NCBI RefSeq assembly: GCF_014648475.1
Contig: NZ_BMRE01000039.1
Coordinates: forward strand, 22,688-86,687
Length of the DNA: 64,000 nucleotides
DNA from: Lentzea flava
Lineage (GTDB): Bacteria > Actinomycetota > Actinomycetes > Mycobacteriales > Pseudonocardiaceae
Reading direction: 5' to 3'
Each line of letters begins with the position of its first letter. The first letter of the stretch is position 1. The translations under genes and the position numbers were made by a program. This document shows, in pieces, positions 23,809 to 32,608 of the stretch. The notes beneath the pieces are model-generated. The model searched no databases. It saw only the letters and a list, made by a program, of their open reading frames with translations, and had not been told where the DNA came from.

Positions 23809-25830
23809 TTGTCCAGATCCACTCTGGCCGGCCGCGGCATGCGCAGAATCGCAGCGTTCGCGGTAGCGGCCACTTTGGCGAGCGGTGCTTTCACCGCGCC
23901 GGCGATGGCCGCGCCCACCACGAGCTCGGACGCCTCGGCTTCGGCGCAGGCCGCCGTGCAGGAGTCCACAACGGAGCAACGCGAGCGCGCTGCCCGTGAG
24001 CTCAACATCATCCTCACGCCCGAGATGGCGGTGATGACCGACAAGAACTTCGTCATCACGTTGTGGCAGAAGGCACGTGAGGGCACCAACATCAAGTCGG
24101 CGGCGCTCGCGGCGCTCACCAACACCGACGAGAGCGCCTGCTACCGGTTCATCACCGCGGGCATCTTCGACGCGAGCCTGCTCGACCAGATCGAGGTGGC
24201 CAAGAAGGCGGAGCGCGACCGCCAACGCCTTGCCGCGGCAGCGGAAATCGGGTGGACCGACGTCACGCAGGCGCAGCTCGACAGCTCGCTCGAGAACTTC
24301 GTCTTCCGGCTCTGGGAGCGCGCGGAGGAGGGCAGCGACGTCAAGAAGGGCGCCGCCGCCGTGCTGAAGACCGGCTCGACCGACGAACAGCGCCAGGAGT
24401 TCCTCGTCAACGGCATCTACGCCGCGTCGCGCGCCGACAAGCAGCGCAAGATCGAGGAAGCGGAACGCCTGGAGCGCGAACGTCTGGAGCGCGAGGCGAA
24501 CCGGAAGGCCAAGGAGCAGGCCTGGGCCGCCGCGACCCAGTCGACGGCGACCGAGGACCTGAAGAACCTGCCCGACCGCGAGTTCATCTACGAGATCATC
24601 AAGCGCACCAAGGGCGCGCAGGTGAAGGCCAAGGCGCAGATCGCGTACGAGAGCCGCGATCCCGCCGTGTGGAAGGAGTTCATCTTCACCGGCGTGCACG
24701 CCGCGCACCAGGCCGACATCGACGAGCAGGACCGCCTGGACAAGCTCGAGGCCGAGCGGCAGATCCGCGCCATCCTGGAGAAGGCGGTCGCCGACGGCTA
24801 CCAGCCGAACCTGGTCGCCGCCGCCCGCGCCGCACTGGCCGCGGGCACGAAGCTCGCCTACGACGCGTTCCTCAACACCGGCCAGCACGCGGCCGCGAAG
24901 CAGGACCTGATCAAGCCGGCCGACCACCGGGTGATCGAGCTGCAGGGCATCCAGTCCGGCCGCTGCCTGCAGGTCGCGGGCCTGTGGGACCAGCCCGGCC
25001 AGGGCGCGAACGCTCCCGGCGCGGGCACCGAGCTGTGGGACTGCCTGCGCGGCCCCAAGCAGGTGTGGGAGCTCGTGAAGAAGGTGGAGGGCCAGTACCA
25101 GCTGGTGAACCTCAGCTCCAAGCAGTGCCTGGACGTGAGTGGCACCAGCGTCATCCAGAACCCCTGCAACGACCACCCGAACCAGCGGTGGGAGTTCCTG
25201 GAGAACCCCAACGGCACCTTCCAGCTGCGCAACGTCGGCACCGGCAAGTTCGCGACCGCCGCGGACAACGGCACCGCCAACGCCACGCTGGTCGTGCAGT
25301 ACACCAACACCAACGCCGTCAACCAGCAGTGGCGCATCATCGACCCGAGCCACGTCGAGTGGGCCCGGCAGATGACGCTCGGCACCATCCGGCTCAAGGG
25401 TCTGCAGTCCGGTCGCTGCCTGCAGGTCGCGGGTCTGTGGGACACCCCGAACCAGGGCGCTCTCGCCGACCTCGCTGGCACCGAGATCTGGGACTGCGTC
25501 GGCGGCAACAAGATGGTGTGGGAACTCGTCGACCTGGGCGGCAAGAAGTACGCGCTGAAGAACAAGATGTCCGGCAAGTGCCTCGACGTCCGGTACAGCG
25601 AGACGCACAACGGCAACCCGCTCATCCAGTACACGTGCCACTTCAACGGCGCACAGCAGTTCGTGTTCAGCTCCGGCCCGAACAACACGGTCGGCCTGGT
25701 GAGCGTGCTCACCGGCAAGTCGGCTGACGTGTACAACCAGCACACCGCCAACGGCTCGGGCGTCGTGCAGTGGGACGGCACCGGCCTGCCCAACCAGCAC
25801 TGGACCGTGGAGCAGCTGACCACGGCCTGA
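23809..25830 (+). CDS. exported ALF-repeat protein with two ricin-type lectin domains
   Basis: A 673-residue protein. After a signal peptide (MRRIAAFAVAATLASGAFTA, cleavage near AMAAP) come about four ALF repeats, for example AALTNTDESACYRFITAGIF and AALAAGTKLAYDAFLNTG, separated by charged helices. Two ricin B-type beta-trefoil domains follow (about 376-520 and 526-672), both starting with LQSGRCLQVAGLWD or a near-identical sequence and showing QxW-type motifs (NQRWEF, NQQWRI, NQHWTV). The lectins should bind sugars outside the cell. I choose the TTG at 23809 because GGGGGA lies 6 bp upstream; ATG 23839 has no ribosome site. It is divergent from the two other ALF genes and ends at a strong hairpin. 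Confidence 0.85.
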   Translation: MSRSTLAGRGMRRIAAFAVAATLASGAFTAPAMAAPTTSSDASASAQAAVQESTTEQRERAARELNIILTPEMAVMTDKNFVITLWQKAREGTNIKSAALAALTNTDESACYRFITAGIFDASLLDQIEVAKKAERDRQRLAAAAEIGWTDVTQAQLDSSLENFVFRLWERAEEGSDVKKGAAAVLKTGSTDEQRQEFLVNGIYAASRADKQRKIEEAERLERERLEREANRKAKEQAWAAATQSTATEDLKNLPDREFIYEIIKRTKGAQVKAKAQIAYESRDPAVWKEFIFTGVHAAHQADIDEQDRLDKLEAERQIRAILEKAVADGYQPNLVAAARAALAAGTKLAYDAFLNTGQHAAAKQDLIKPADHRVIELQGIQSGRCLQVAGLWDQPGQGANAPGAGTELWDCLRGPKQVWELVKKVEGQYQLVNLSSKQCLDVSGTSVIQNPCNDHPNQRWEFLENPNGTFQLRNVGTGKFATAADNGTANATLVVQYTNTNAVNQQWRIIDPSHVEWARQMTLGTIRLKGLQSGRCLQVAGLWDTPNQGALADLAGTEIWDCVGGNKMVWELVDLGGKKYALKNKMSGKCLDVRYSETHNGNPLIQYTCHFNGAQQFVFSSGPNNTVGLVSVLTGKSADVYNQHTANGSGVVQWDGTGLPNQHWTVEQLTTA

Positions 25831-25848
25831 CCTGCGAGAACAGCACTG

Positions 25849-25886
25849 CGGAGGGCCTCTCGCCGACGTCGGCGAGAGGCCCTCCG
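25849..25886 (+). terminator. 19 bp perfect palindromic terminator
   Basis: CGGAGGGCCTCTCGCCGAC (25849-25867) is followed immediately by its exact complement (25868-25886), 19 bp after the stop of the lectin gene. In RNA the innermost bases would open as a loop. It is one of the strongest hairpins in the window. Confidence 0.85.
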
Positions 25887-25949
25887 TGCGTGGCCTCACC
25901 TGGACCTGTGGACTTGCTGTTGGGTTCCTGTCGTTTTCCTAAGGTCGTT

Positions 25950-25967
25950 CAAACCTGTACTAGTTTG
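25950..25967 (+). promoter_or_regulatory. short dyad upstream of the DoxX gene
   Basis: CAAAC (25950-25954) and GTTTG (25963-25967) flank 8 bp in an AT-rich stretch about 50 bp before the DoxX start codon. It could be an operator at the promoter; the arms are short, so the call is weak. Confidence 0.3.
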
Positions 25968-26012
25968 GTTCGAAGCTGAACGACAGCAGTACGACAGGAT
26001 CGGGGAGCAAGC

Positions 26013-26429
26013 ATGGTCAAGGACGTCGCCGCACTCATCGGCCGCATCGGTGTGGGCATCGTGTTCGTCGCGCACGGCTGGCAGAAGTGGACCGAGTGGG
26101 GTCTCGCCGGCACGTCGGCGGCGTTCGAGAAGATGGGTGTGCCGCTGCCGTCGGTCTCGGCCGCGTTCGCCGCGACCGTCGAGCTCGCCGGTGGCCTCGC
26201 GCTGATCGTCGGCCTCGCACTGCCGATCGCCGGCGTGCTGCTCACGGTCAACATGCTCGGCGCGTTCCTGCTCGTCCACGCGTCCGGGCCGCTGATCGGT
26301 CAGGGCGGTTCGGAGCTCGTCGTCGTGCTGGCCGCGGCCGCGCTCGCGCTCGGCTTCAACGGTGGTGCCTACTCGCTGGACCGCGTGCTGTTCAAGAACA
26401 ACAAGGTGCTCAACCCAGCTGCAGCGTAG
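26013..26429 (+). CDS. DoxX family membrane protein
   Basis: A 138-residue protein with four transmembrane helices and the DoxX signature RIGVGIVFVAHGWQKW at the start, then AAFAATVELAGGLALIVGL. DoxX proteins are integral membrane proteins of uncertain biochemistry; in mycobacteria a DoxX relative works with SodA and SseA against oxidative stress. The ATG at 26013 has GGGGAG about 7 bp upstream. Its 3' end overlaps the convergent TIGR03089 gene by 20 bp. Confidence 0.88.
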   Translation: MVKDVAALIGRIGVGIVFVAHGWQKWTEWGLAGTSAAFEKMGVPLPSVSAAFAATVELAGGLALIVGLALPIAGVLLTVNMLGAFLLVHASGPLIGQGGSELVVVLAAAALALGFNGGAYSLDRVLFKNNKVLNPAAA

Positions 26430-27096
26430 TTTTCTCGCTCTCCCGGCGCGCGGCCAACCGGCCCGCGTCGGGATTGCTCACCTGCACCAGTGAGCCACCG
26501 GCCGCCAGCACGGCGAGGAAGCCCTCCAGCACACCGGAGGAGGGCACGTTCCACTCCAAAGTGGACAGCACGCGCGGTTCGGGGCCCAGCTCCGCGCCCA
26601 GCTCGCGCGCCCGCGCGACCACTTCATCCACAGTGGACTCGCCAAGGGCGGGCGTCGAACCGGGAACCGGCTCCCACGGCGTGAAGTCGTCACCGTGCCC
26701 GCGCACGTCGTCCAGGTAGTCGACGGGGGCGCCGGAGCCCAGGCCCCAGGTGTCCAGCGACGCCACGGCCACGACGTCCGCGTCCGCGGTCCCGCCCTTC
26801 GGCACCACGGCCACCTTCGCCTCGACCCCCGCGCCGACGACGTGGGCGCCGCACCACCACGCGCCGAGCAGCAGGCCCGCGGTCTGCCAGTGCGCGGGCA
26901 GCAGCACCGCCACCGGGTCGCCCGGCTCGACGTCGTGCTCGTCCCGCAGCCAGTTCGCCGTCTTGGCCGCCCAGTTCGCGATGGTCGCGCGGGACAGTTC
27001 GATGCGCGAACCCACTGCGTCGTCGTAGTGCGTGATCAGCGGACGGCCGGAGTCGGCCTTCAGCAACGGCGTGAAGAGGATCTCGGTCACGCTCAC
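26410..27096 (-). CDS. TIGR03089 family protein (truncated AMP-ligase-like)
   Basis: A 228-residue actinobacterial protein related to the N-terminal part of acyl-CoA synthetases. It has the ITHYDDAVGSRIELSRAT opening, LRDEHDVEPGDPVAVLLP and LLLGAWWCGAHVVG, but lacks the ATP-binding P-loop-like motif and the C-terminal domain, so adenylation is not expected. The family is conserved in Pseudonocardiales and mycobacteria next to LytR-CpsA-Psr genes and dTDP-rhamnose genes, as here. The function is unknown. It ends inside the convergent DoxX gene. Confidence 0.88.
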   Translation of the reverse strand: MSVTEILFTPLLKADSGRPLITHYDDAVGSRIELSRATIANWAAKTANWLRDEHDVEPGDPVAVLLPAHWQTAGLLLGAWWCGAHVVGAGVEAKVAVVPKGGTADADVVAVASLDTWGLGSGAPVDYLDDVRGHGDDFTPWEPVPGSTPALGESTVDEVVARARELGAELGPEPRVLSTLEWNVPSSGVLEGFLAVLAAGGSLVQVSNPDAGRLAARRESEKTTLQLG

Positions 27097-27105
27097 GCGG
27101 TACTC

Positions 27106-28305
27106 CTAGTCGACGCAGGGCACGTCCTGTTGGGCGGCAGCTGCCACGGCGGGGAAGCCGTCCAGCGAGAGCAGCTTCTCAGGGCCGAACCGCGACGGCG
27201 TAGCGGGGGTGCTGGAGGAGGAAGCCGGCGCCGGAGTGGACTTCTCGCCGATCAGCTGCGCCACCCACGCCTTCACCGCCTCGCGGTCCACCGTGACCAC
27301 GCTCTGGCCGCGCTCGTTGCGCGCGTCGATGTTCGTCACCGGGATCGTGGCGAACTCCACGTTGCCCGACGCGAGCCCCTGCGCCTGTGTGGCGAGCGTC
27401 GCCAGGTCGAGCTTCTCGTCCACCACGACGGACTTCGAGACCGCGTCCAGCAGGCCCTTCATCCTGGCGGGATCGGTGAACGTGCCCGCGGACAGCAGCT
27501 GCTTCATCGCCTGCGACATGAACACCTGCTGCCGCGCGATGCGACCCAGGTCACCGCCCGGCATGTTCCGCTGCCGCACGAACGACAGCGCGTCGCCGCC
27601 GGAGATCACCTGCTCACCCGCGCGGAAGTTCGCGCCGGAGTTCGGGTCGGACGTGCCGGCCTTCAGGCACACCTTCACGCCGCCGATCACCTCGGTCAGC
27701 AGGTAGAACCCGTAGAGGTTGACCTCGGCGTAGTGGTCGACGCGCATCCCCGTGAGGTCCTGCACCGCCTGCACCAGCGCCTTGCGCCCGGCCTCGTCGG
27801 ACTTGCGCTCGCGCTCCTGCTGGTCGCTCACGCCCTCGGCCTGCAGCCGTTCGGCGGTCAGGAACTTCACCGCGCCGTACGCGGAGTTGATCTTGTCTTC
27901 CCGGTAGCCGGCGATCGGCACGTACGTGTCGCGGGGGATGGAGATCGCGCTCACCTTGCCGCCGTTGCGCGGCACCCGCATCACGATGATCGTGTCGGTG
28001 TTCACCGTGTCCGTGCCCTCGGTGCGCAGCTGGCGCAGCACGTCCGCGGGAAGCGGCCTGCCCTGTGCGTCCGTCCGGCTGTCGCTGCCCACCAGCAGGA
28101 TGTCGACCGCGCCGTCCTCGACGGGTGGCGAGTTCGGGATGTCCTCCAGCACCTCGAGGATCTGCGTGGTGTTGGTGTTCTGCTTCACCAGCTTCAGCGC
28201 GGCCCAGAAGTAGCCCGAGAAGGCCAGCGTCGTCACGGCGACCAGCGCGACGGCCGTCCGGCCGACGACCAGTGCGGTCTTCTTCGCGCGTGTGGCAGCG
28301 CTCAA
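27106..28305 (-). CDS. LytR-CpsA-Psr (LCP) family cell-wall ligase
   Basis: A 399-residue protein with an N-terminal transmembrane helix (ALVAVTTLAFSGYFWAAL) and an extracytoplasmic LCP domain: DILLVGSDSRTDAQGRPLP, DTIIVMRVP, ISIPRDTYVPI, then SFVRQRNMPGGDLGRIARQQ with the conserved Arg residues that bind polyprenyl pyrophosphate. LCP enzymes attach glycopolymers to peptidoglycan; in mycobacteria the substrate is arabinogalactan. The TTG at 28305 is supported by GGAGG 7 bp upstream. A Ser/Pro/Thr linker and a short C-terminus with one Cys end the chain. It forms a pair with the next, longer LCP gene. Confidence 0.92.
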   Translation of the reverse strand: MSAATRAKKTALVVGRTAVALVAVTTLAFSGYFWAALKLVKQNTNTTQILEVLEDIPNSPPVEDGAVDILLVGSDSRTDAQGRPLPADVLRQLRTEGTDTVNTDTIIVMRVPRNGGKVSAISIPRDTYVPIAGYREDKINSAYGAVKFLTAERLQAEGVSDQQERERKSDEAGRKALVQAVQDLTGMRVDHYAEVNLYGFYLLTEVIGGVKVCLKAGTSDPNSGANFRAGEQVISGGDALSFVRQRNMPGGDLGRIARQQVFMSQAMKQLLSAGTFTDPARMKGLLDAVSKSVVVDEKLDLATLATQAQGLASGNVEFATIPVTNIDARNERGQSVVTVDREAVKAWVAQLIGEKSTPAPASSSSTPATPSRFGPEKLLSLDGFPAVAAAAQQDVPCVD

Positions 28306-28372
28306 CGTTGGTCCTCCGTGTGCTGGATTTGCGTGCTCAGCGTAACTATCGGAAAGCCGTTACGCCGGGGTT

Positions 28373-29941
28373 TCAGTTCACGCAGACCAGTCCGCCGGCC
28401 GTGATCGGCGGAGCACTGCTGGACGGGGCGGTCGACGACGTGCCAGGCACGCCCTGCGGGTCGACGTCCTCGTCGCCTGCCGCAGCGGAGTAGTCCGAGC
28501 CGACGAAGACCTGCACCTGTCCTTTTCGGACGGACGCGCTCTCCTCGACCGTCACGTTCGGCCCGACCTCGGCCGCGACCTTGCGCGCGGCCCCTTCCTC
28601 GCCGGCCGCGTACCGCACGACCGTCGTGTCGCTGTTCTGCGGCGCCGAGTCGACGAACCCGCGCTTGAAACCCTTGGCCACCAACGCGTTCTGCACCTGG
28701 CTCGCGAGACCCTGCACGCCCGCCGCGTTGTAGACGTTGACGGTGATCGACGAGTTCGGCGGCGCCGGCAGCGTCGTGGTGGGCGTCGGCACCGACGAGC
28801 TGGACGGCGACTTGTCCGCAGCGAGACTCGTGAGGAACTTCCGCACCTGGGCCGGGTTCACCGGCAGCACGTTGCCGTCGCCGTAGGTGTCCGTCGGGTC
28901 GCCCACCGGGATGGTGCGGAACTCGATGTTGCCGCCCACCAGGCCCTGCATCTGCTCGGCGAACGTCGTGATGTCCCAGCCGTCGCTCAGGATCACGGAC
29001 TTCTGCACGGCCTCGACGAGCCCGTTCAGCTTGCTCGGGTCGGTCAGCGTGCCGGTCGACAGCACCTTCTTCGCCAGCGCCCCGATGAACACCTGCTGCC
29101 GCACGATCCGATCGAGGTCACCGCCGGGCAGGCCCTTGCGCTGCCGCACGAACGACAGCGCCCGCGCACCCTCGATCGTCTGCGGGCCCGCCTTGAAGTT
29201 CGCGCCGGAGTCGCTGTCCTGCGTGTCCTCCTTCACGCACACCTCGACGCCGCCGATGGCCTTGGTGACCTCGTAGAAGCTCGCCAGGTTGACCTCGGCG
29301 TACCGGTCGATCCGCACGGCGCCGCCGGCCATGTTCTCGATCGTCTTGATCAGCGTCTTGCGCCCGGCCGCCATCGACTCGGTGCGGATCTTCTGCTCGT
29401 CGGTCTCGCCCTTGGCGCGCATCTCCTGGTCGACGGTGTTGCGCTTGCGGGCGAACGCGGAGTTGAGCTTGTGCTTGCCGAAGCCCTCGGCGATCTCGAC
29501 GTAGGAGTCGCGCGGGAACGAGATCGCGACCGCGCGCGTGCCGTCCACCGGAATGTGCACGAGGATCATCGTGTCGGTGTTCTGCTCGCCGTCGGCGTAC
29601 CCGCCGTTGAGCAGTGCCAGCGCTTCCTTCGACAGCGGGTTGCCCTGCGCGTCGGTGCGGCTGTCCATGCCGACCAGGAGGATGTCGACGGCGCCGTCGA
29701 GCGGCTTGCGCCCGGCGTCCTTCGCGATCTCGTCCTCGATGACCTTGGTCTTGACGATGCCGCCCTCTGCGGCGCGCAACTTGCCCCAGCCGTACGACGT
29801 GACGAGGAGCACAGCGGCGGAGACGAGCGCGACGAAGATCTTTCCGGCCACGAGGAACGCGTGCAAAGCCGTGGGCGGCCGGGTCCCCTCCACCCTGACC
29901 GGCAGACTTTCGCCTTCCACAGCCGTTTCCTCCCCCACCAC
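28373..29941 (-). CDS. LCP family protein with C-terminal LytR_C domain
   Basis: A 522-residue paralogue of the preceding LCP protein. It has one transmembrane helix (about 33-52), an LCP domain (DILLVGMDSRTDAQGNPLS, ISFPRDSYVEI, SFVRQRKGLPGGDLDRIVRQ) and, unlike its neighbour, a LytR_C domain (about 400-490, ITVNVYNAAGVQGLASQVQ). Expected function is ligation of a rhamnose-linked glycopolymer to peptidoglycan outside the membrane. GTG at 29941 and 29938 are both possible starts. It is divergent from rfbB, the dTDP-rhamnose gene, across 106 bp, which supports a role in the same envelope pathway. Confidence 0.92.
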   Translation of the reverse strand: MVGEETAVEGESLPVRVEGTRPPTALHAFLVAGKIFVALVSAAVLLVTSYGWGKLRAAEGGIVKTKVIEDEIAKDAGRKPLDGAVDILLVGMDSRTDAQGNPLSKEALALLNGGYADGEQNTDTMILVHIPVDGTRAVAISFPRDSYVEIAEGFGKHKLNSAFARKRNTVDQEMRAKGETDEQKIRTESMAAGRKTLIKTIENMAGGAVRIDRYAEVNLASFYEVTKAIGGVEVCVKEDTQDSDSGANFKAGPQTIEGARALSFVRQRKGLPGGDLDRIVRQQVFIGALAKKVLSTGTLTDPSKLNGLVEAVQKSVILSDGWDITTFAEQMQGLVGGNIEFRTIPVGDPTDTYGDGNVLPVNPAQVRKFLTSLAADKSPSSSSVPTPTTTLPAPPNSSITVNVYNAAGVQGLASQVQNALVAKGFKRGFVDSAPQNSDTTVVRYAAGEEGAARKVAAEVGPNVTVEESASVRKGQVQVFVGSDYSAAAGDEDVDPQGVPGTSSTAPSSSAPPITAGGLVCVN

Positions 29942-30047
29942 GTCGAGTTTAGTCGTTTATAAGACACACGACGTGACATTGCTGTGGGTTGCAGCGATTA
30001 GGTACGTGACAGACTGCGAGCGGGGAACACCACAGGAGGAAATGAGC

Positions 30048-31034
30048 ATGCGCGTACTGGTGACAGGTGGGGCCGGCTTCATCGGCTCGCACTACGTGCG
30101 GGAGTTGGTGAGCGGCTCGTACCCGGCCTTCGCGGGTGCCGAGGTGGTGGTGCTCGACAAGCTCACCTACGCGGGCAGCGAGACCAACCTCGCACCGGTC
30201 GCCGGCAAGTTCGAGTTCGTGCGGGGCGACATCTGCGACCCCGCCGTCGTGGCCGAGCAGATGCGCGGCGTCGACGTGGTCGTGCACTTCGCCGCCGAGT
30301 CGCACGTCGACCGCTCCATCACGGGATCCGCCGACTTCGTGCTGACCAACGTGCTGGGCACGCAGACCCTGCTGCAGGGCGCGCTGAACGCGGGCGTCGG
30401 CCGGTTCGTGCACGTCTCGACGGACGAGGTCTACGGCTCCATCGAGCACGGCTCGTGGTCGGAGACGCACATCCTCGAGCCCAACTCGCCGTACTCGGCC
30501 TCCAAGGCCTCCTCCGACCTGCTCGCGCGCGCGTTCCACCGCACGCACGGACTGCCGGTGTGCATCACCCGGTGTTCGAACAATTACGGGCCGTACCAGT
30601 TCCCCGAAAAGGTGATTCCGCTCTTCGTCACCAATTTGATCGACGGCAAGAAGGTGCCTCTTTACGGCGACGGCCTGAACGTGCGCGACTGGCTGCACGT
30701 CGACGACCACTGCCGCGGCATCCAGCTCGTCGCCGAGGGCGGCCGGCCGGGTGAGATCTACAACATCGGCGGCGGCACCGAGCTCACCAACCGCGAGCTG
30801 ACCGAGAAGCTGCTGGCCGCGACGGGCCGCGACTGGTCGTTCGTCGAGCCGGTGACCGATCGCAAGGGCCACGACCGCCGCTACTCCGTCGACATCTCCA
30901 AGATCTCGTCCGAGCTGGGCTACCAGCCGCGCGTCGACTTCACCGTCGGCCTGGCCGACACGGTCGAGTGGTACCGCGAGAACCGGGCCTGGTGGGAGCC
31001 GCTCAAGGAGCGCGCGGCGCTGGTGAAGGGCTGA
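30048..31034 (+). CDS. rfbB: dTDP-glucose 4,6-dehydratase (RmlB)
   Basis: A 328-residue NAD+-dependent short-chain dehydrogenase-type enzyme, the second step of dTDP-L-rhamnose synthesis. GGAGFIG at residues 7-13 binds NAD, STDEVYG (124-130) carries active-site Thr, Asp and Glu, and Y149-x-x-x-K153 is the catalytic pair. AGGAGG at 30034-30039 is 8 bp from ATG 30048 but only 2 bp from ATG 30042, so 30048 is preferred. The gene is followed 3 bp later by rfbD, the last enzyme of the pathway; rmlA and rmlC are not in this window. Confidence 0.96.
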   Translation: MRVLVTGGAGFIGSHYVRELVSGSYPAFAGAEVVVLDKLTYAGSETNLAPVAGKFEFVRGDICDPAVVAEQMRGVDVVVHFAAESHVDRSITGSADFVLTNVLGTQTLLQGALNAGVGRFVHVSTDEVYGSIEHGSWSETHILEPNSPYSASKASSDLLARAFHRTHGLPVCITRCSNNYGPYQFPEKVIPLFVTNLIDGKKVPLYGDGLNVRDWLHVDDHCRGIQLVAEGGRPGEIYNIGGGTELTNRELTEKLLAATGRDWSFVEPVTDRKGHDRRYSVDISKISSELGYQPRVDFTVGLADTVEWYRENRAWWEPLKERAALVKG

Positions 31035-31037
31035 GCG

Positions 31038-31886
31038 TTGATCCTCGTTCCCGGTGGTCGCGGCCAGCTCGGCCACGACCTCGCAGCCCTGTCGCCCGAC
31101 GTCCGCGCGGTGTCGTCCGCCGAGCTCGACGTGACCGCGGTGTCCCCCGCCGATCTCGCCGGCGCGTCCGCGGTGATCAACTGCGCCGCGTACACCGCGG
31201 TCGACGCCGCCGAGACCGACGAGGACCGCGCGTTCGCGGTCAACGCCGTCGGCGCGGGCCTGCTCGCCGAAGCGTGCGCTTCCGTTGGCATTCCGTTGAT
31301 CCACGTGTCGACGGACTACGTGTTCTCCGGTGACGGGACGCGGCCGTACGAGCCGTCCGACCCCGTCGGCCCGAAGTCCGCGTACGGCCGCACGAAACTC
31401 GAAGGCGAACGCCGTGTGCTGGACGCGGGCGGCTGGGTCGTGCGCACCTCGTGGGTCTACGGCGTGCACGGCACGAACTTCGTGAAGACCATGGCAGCAC
31501 TGGAATCGTCGCGGCCCACGCTGTCCGTTGTGGACGATCAGGTGGGTTCGCCGACGTGGTCCCACGACCTCGCGGCCGGCCTTCTCGAACTGGTCTCGGT
31601 CCTGCCGGAGCAACGCCTCCTGCACGCCACCGGCGGCGGCGAGACGACGTGGTTCCGTTTCGCACAGGCGATTTTCGAGGAACTGGGTGCCGACCCGGCC
31701 CGCGTGCGGCCCTGCACCACGGCCGACTTCCCGCGCCCGGCCCCGCGGCCCGCCTACTCGGTGCTGTCGGGTGCGGCGTGGGCAGCAGCGGGACTACGTC
31801 CGTTGCCGCACTGGCGAAGCGCCCTTTCGGAGGCATTCAAGGCAGGGGTGGTAGCTCCCCGTACCGGTGCTGCGCCATTGGAGTGA
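31038..31886 (+). CDS. rfbD: dTDP-4-dehydrorhamnose reductase (RmlD)
   Basis: A 282-residue enzyme that reduces dTDP-4-keto-L-rhamnose to dTDP-L-rhamnose with NADPH. It shows the shortened nucleotide loop GGRGQLG at the very start, INCAAYTAVDAAE, VSTDYVFSGDG and the catalytic YGRTKLEGE. It starts at a TTG (31038) right after the rfbB stop; the conserved first strand begins there, so no upstream start is possible without overlap. The dTDP-rhamnose product is the donor for the nearby WbbL-like transferase. Confidence 0.94.
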   Translation: MILVPGGRGQLGHDLAALSPDVRAVSSAELDVTAVSPADLAGASAVINCAAYTAVDAAETDEDRAFAVNAVGAGLLAEACASVGIPLIHVSTDYVFSGDGTRPYEPSDPVGPKSAYGRTKLEGERRVLDAGGWVVRTSWVYGVHGTNFVKTMAALESSRPTLSVVDDQVGSPTWSHDLAAGLLELVSVLPEQRLLHATGGGETTWFRFAQAIFEELGADPARVRPCTTADFPRPAPRPAYSVLSGAAWAAAGLRPLPHWRSALSEAFKAGVVAPRTGAAPLE

Positions 31887-32087
31887 CCGGTCTGGCACGG
31901 TCGTTCCAAGTGCGAGAACCTGTTCGGCATGTTCGATTCCGGGCGCAACCCCCAGCGTCCCGCGACAGCGGATTCCGATCGGCAGCGTTTCCTGAGGTGC
32001 GTTGCGATTGTCACGGGCTCGCGGCAGGTGTCGATGAGCCAGCTCGACAAGCACTCATCGAGGCCGCACTCTCGGTGAAGTCGTTGG
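31887..32087. other. intergenic region without recognised content
   Basis: About 200 bp between convergent rfbD and the DUF6000 gene. It is less GC-rich than its neighbours and has no start codon with a ribosome site. I see no tRNA-like or IS-like end. Short open frames exist on the minus strand but run into both genes and look like chance. It may be the remnant of a lost gene. Confidence 0.4.
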
Positions 32088-32109
32088 GGCGTCAGGATTT
32101 CCTGACGCC
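32088..32109 (-). terminator. hairpin abutting the DUF6000 stop codon
   Basis: GGCGTCAGGA (32088-32097) and TCCTGACGCC (32100-32109) form a perfect 10 bp inverted repeat around two bases, directly after the minus-strand stop codon at 32110-32112. In RNA a four-base loop with a 9 bp stem is likely. Confidence 0.6.
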
Positions 32110-32607
32110 TCACGCGTTGCACAGCCTCTTGATCGTCTCGCGTTCGTCGGTGAGACCGCGGTAGCCGATGCCGTGGCAGCCGTTGGTGATCCAGTTGGTC
32201 CAGGCGTCGGTGAACGTCGCCGCTCGGACGGGGTCGATGTGCAGCAACGCGCCCATCGCCCACGGCTGGTCGTACTGGCGGTCGAGTTCCGGCAGCCACC
32301 TGTCGAGGTAGGTGGCGAGCCACTCGGCGTCGTCGGGTTCGCCGAACGCGGCCAGCGCGAAGCAGTAGCCCTGGCCCGCGTAGCAGGTGGCGCTGTCCAC
32401 GAGGAGCACGCCGATCCGGTCGCGGAACGCCTTCCTCCGCGCGAACCCGGCGAGGTACGCGCCGATCAGCTTCTCCCGCCAGGTCGCACGCAGCAACGAC
32501 TCGATCTCGTCGTCGGTCGAGGTGTGCGCCCGCTCGACGATCCCGGCCACGAACGTGTCGCGGTCAGGATCGTTCAGGAAGTTGGCGTGCAGCAGCTTCA
32601 GGTGCAC
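32110..32607 (-). CDS. DUF6000-like protein
   Basis: A 165-residue soluble, helix-rich protein. The pattern IESLLRATWREKLIGAYLAG, then a DSATCYAGQGYCFALAAFG segment and LDRQYDQPWAMGALLHID matches what I know of DUF6000 proteins, whose function is unknown and which resemble small immunity-like or HEAT-type helical proteins. The GTG at 32607 starts 1 bp after the stop of the upstream glycosyltransferase gene (TGACGTG), so it is in the same transcript, although nothing suggests a role in glycan synthesis. The family assignment is from memory of the pattern. Confidence 0.65.
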   Translation of the reverse strand: MHLKLLHANFLNDPDRDTFVAGIVERAHTSTDDEIESLLRATWREKLIGAYLAGFARRKAFRDRIGVLLVDSATCYAGQGYCFALAAFGEPDDAEWLATYLDRWLPELDRQYDQPWAMGALLHIDPVRAATFTDAWTNWITNGCHGIGYRGLTDERETIKRLCNA

Positions 32608-32608
32608 G

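Noticed and set aside
31754..32323. 189-codon minus-strand frame over the rfbD-DUF6000 junction
   Set aside because: It runs antisense through rfbD and out of frame through the DUF6000 gene; no ribosome site or family.
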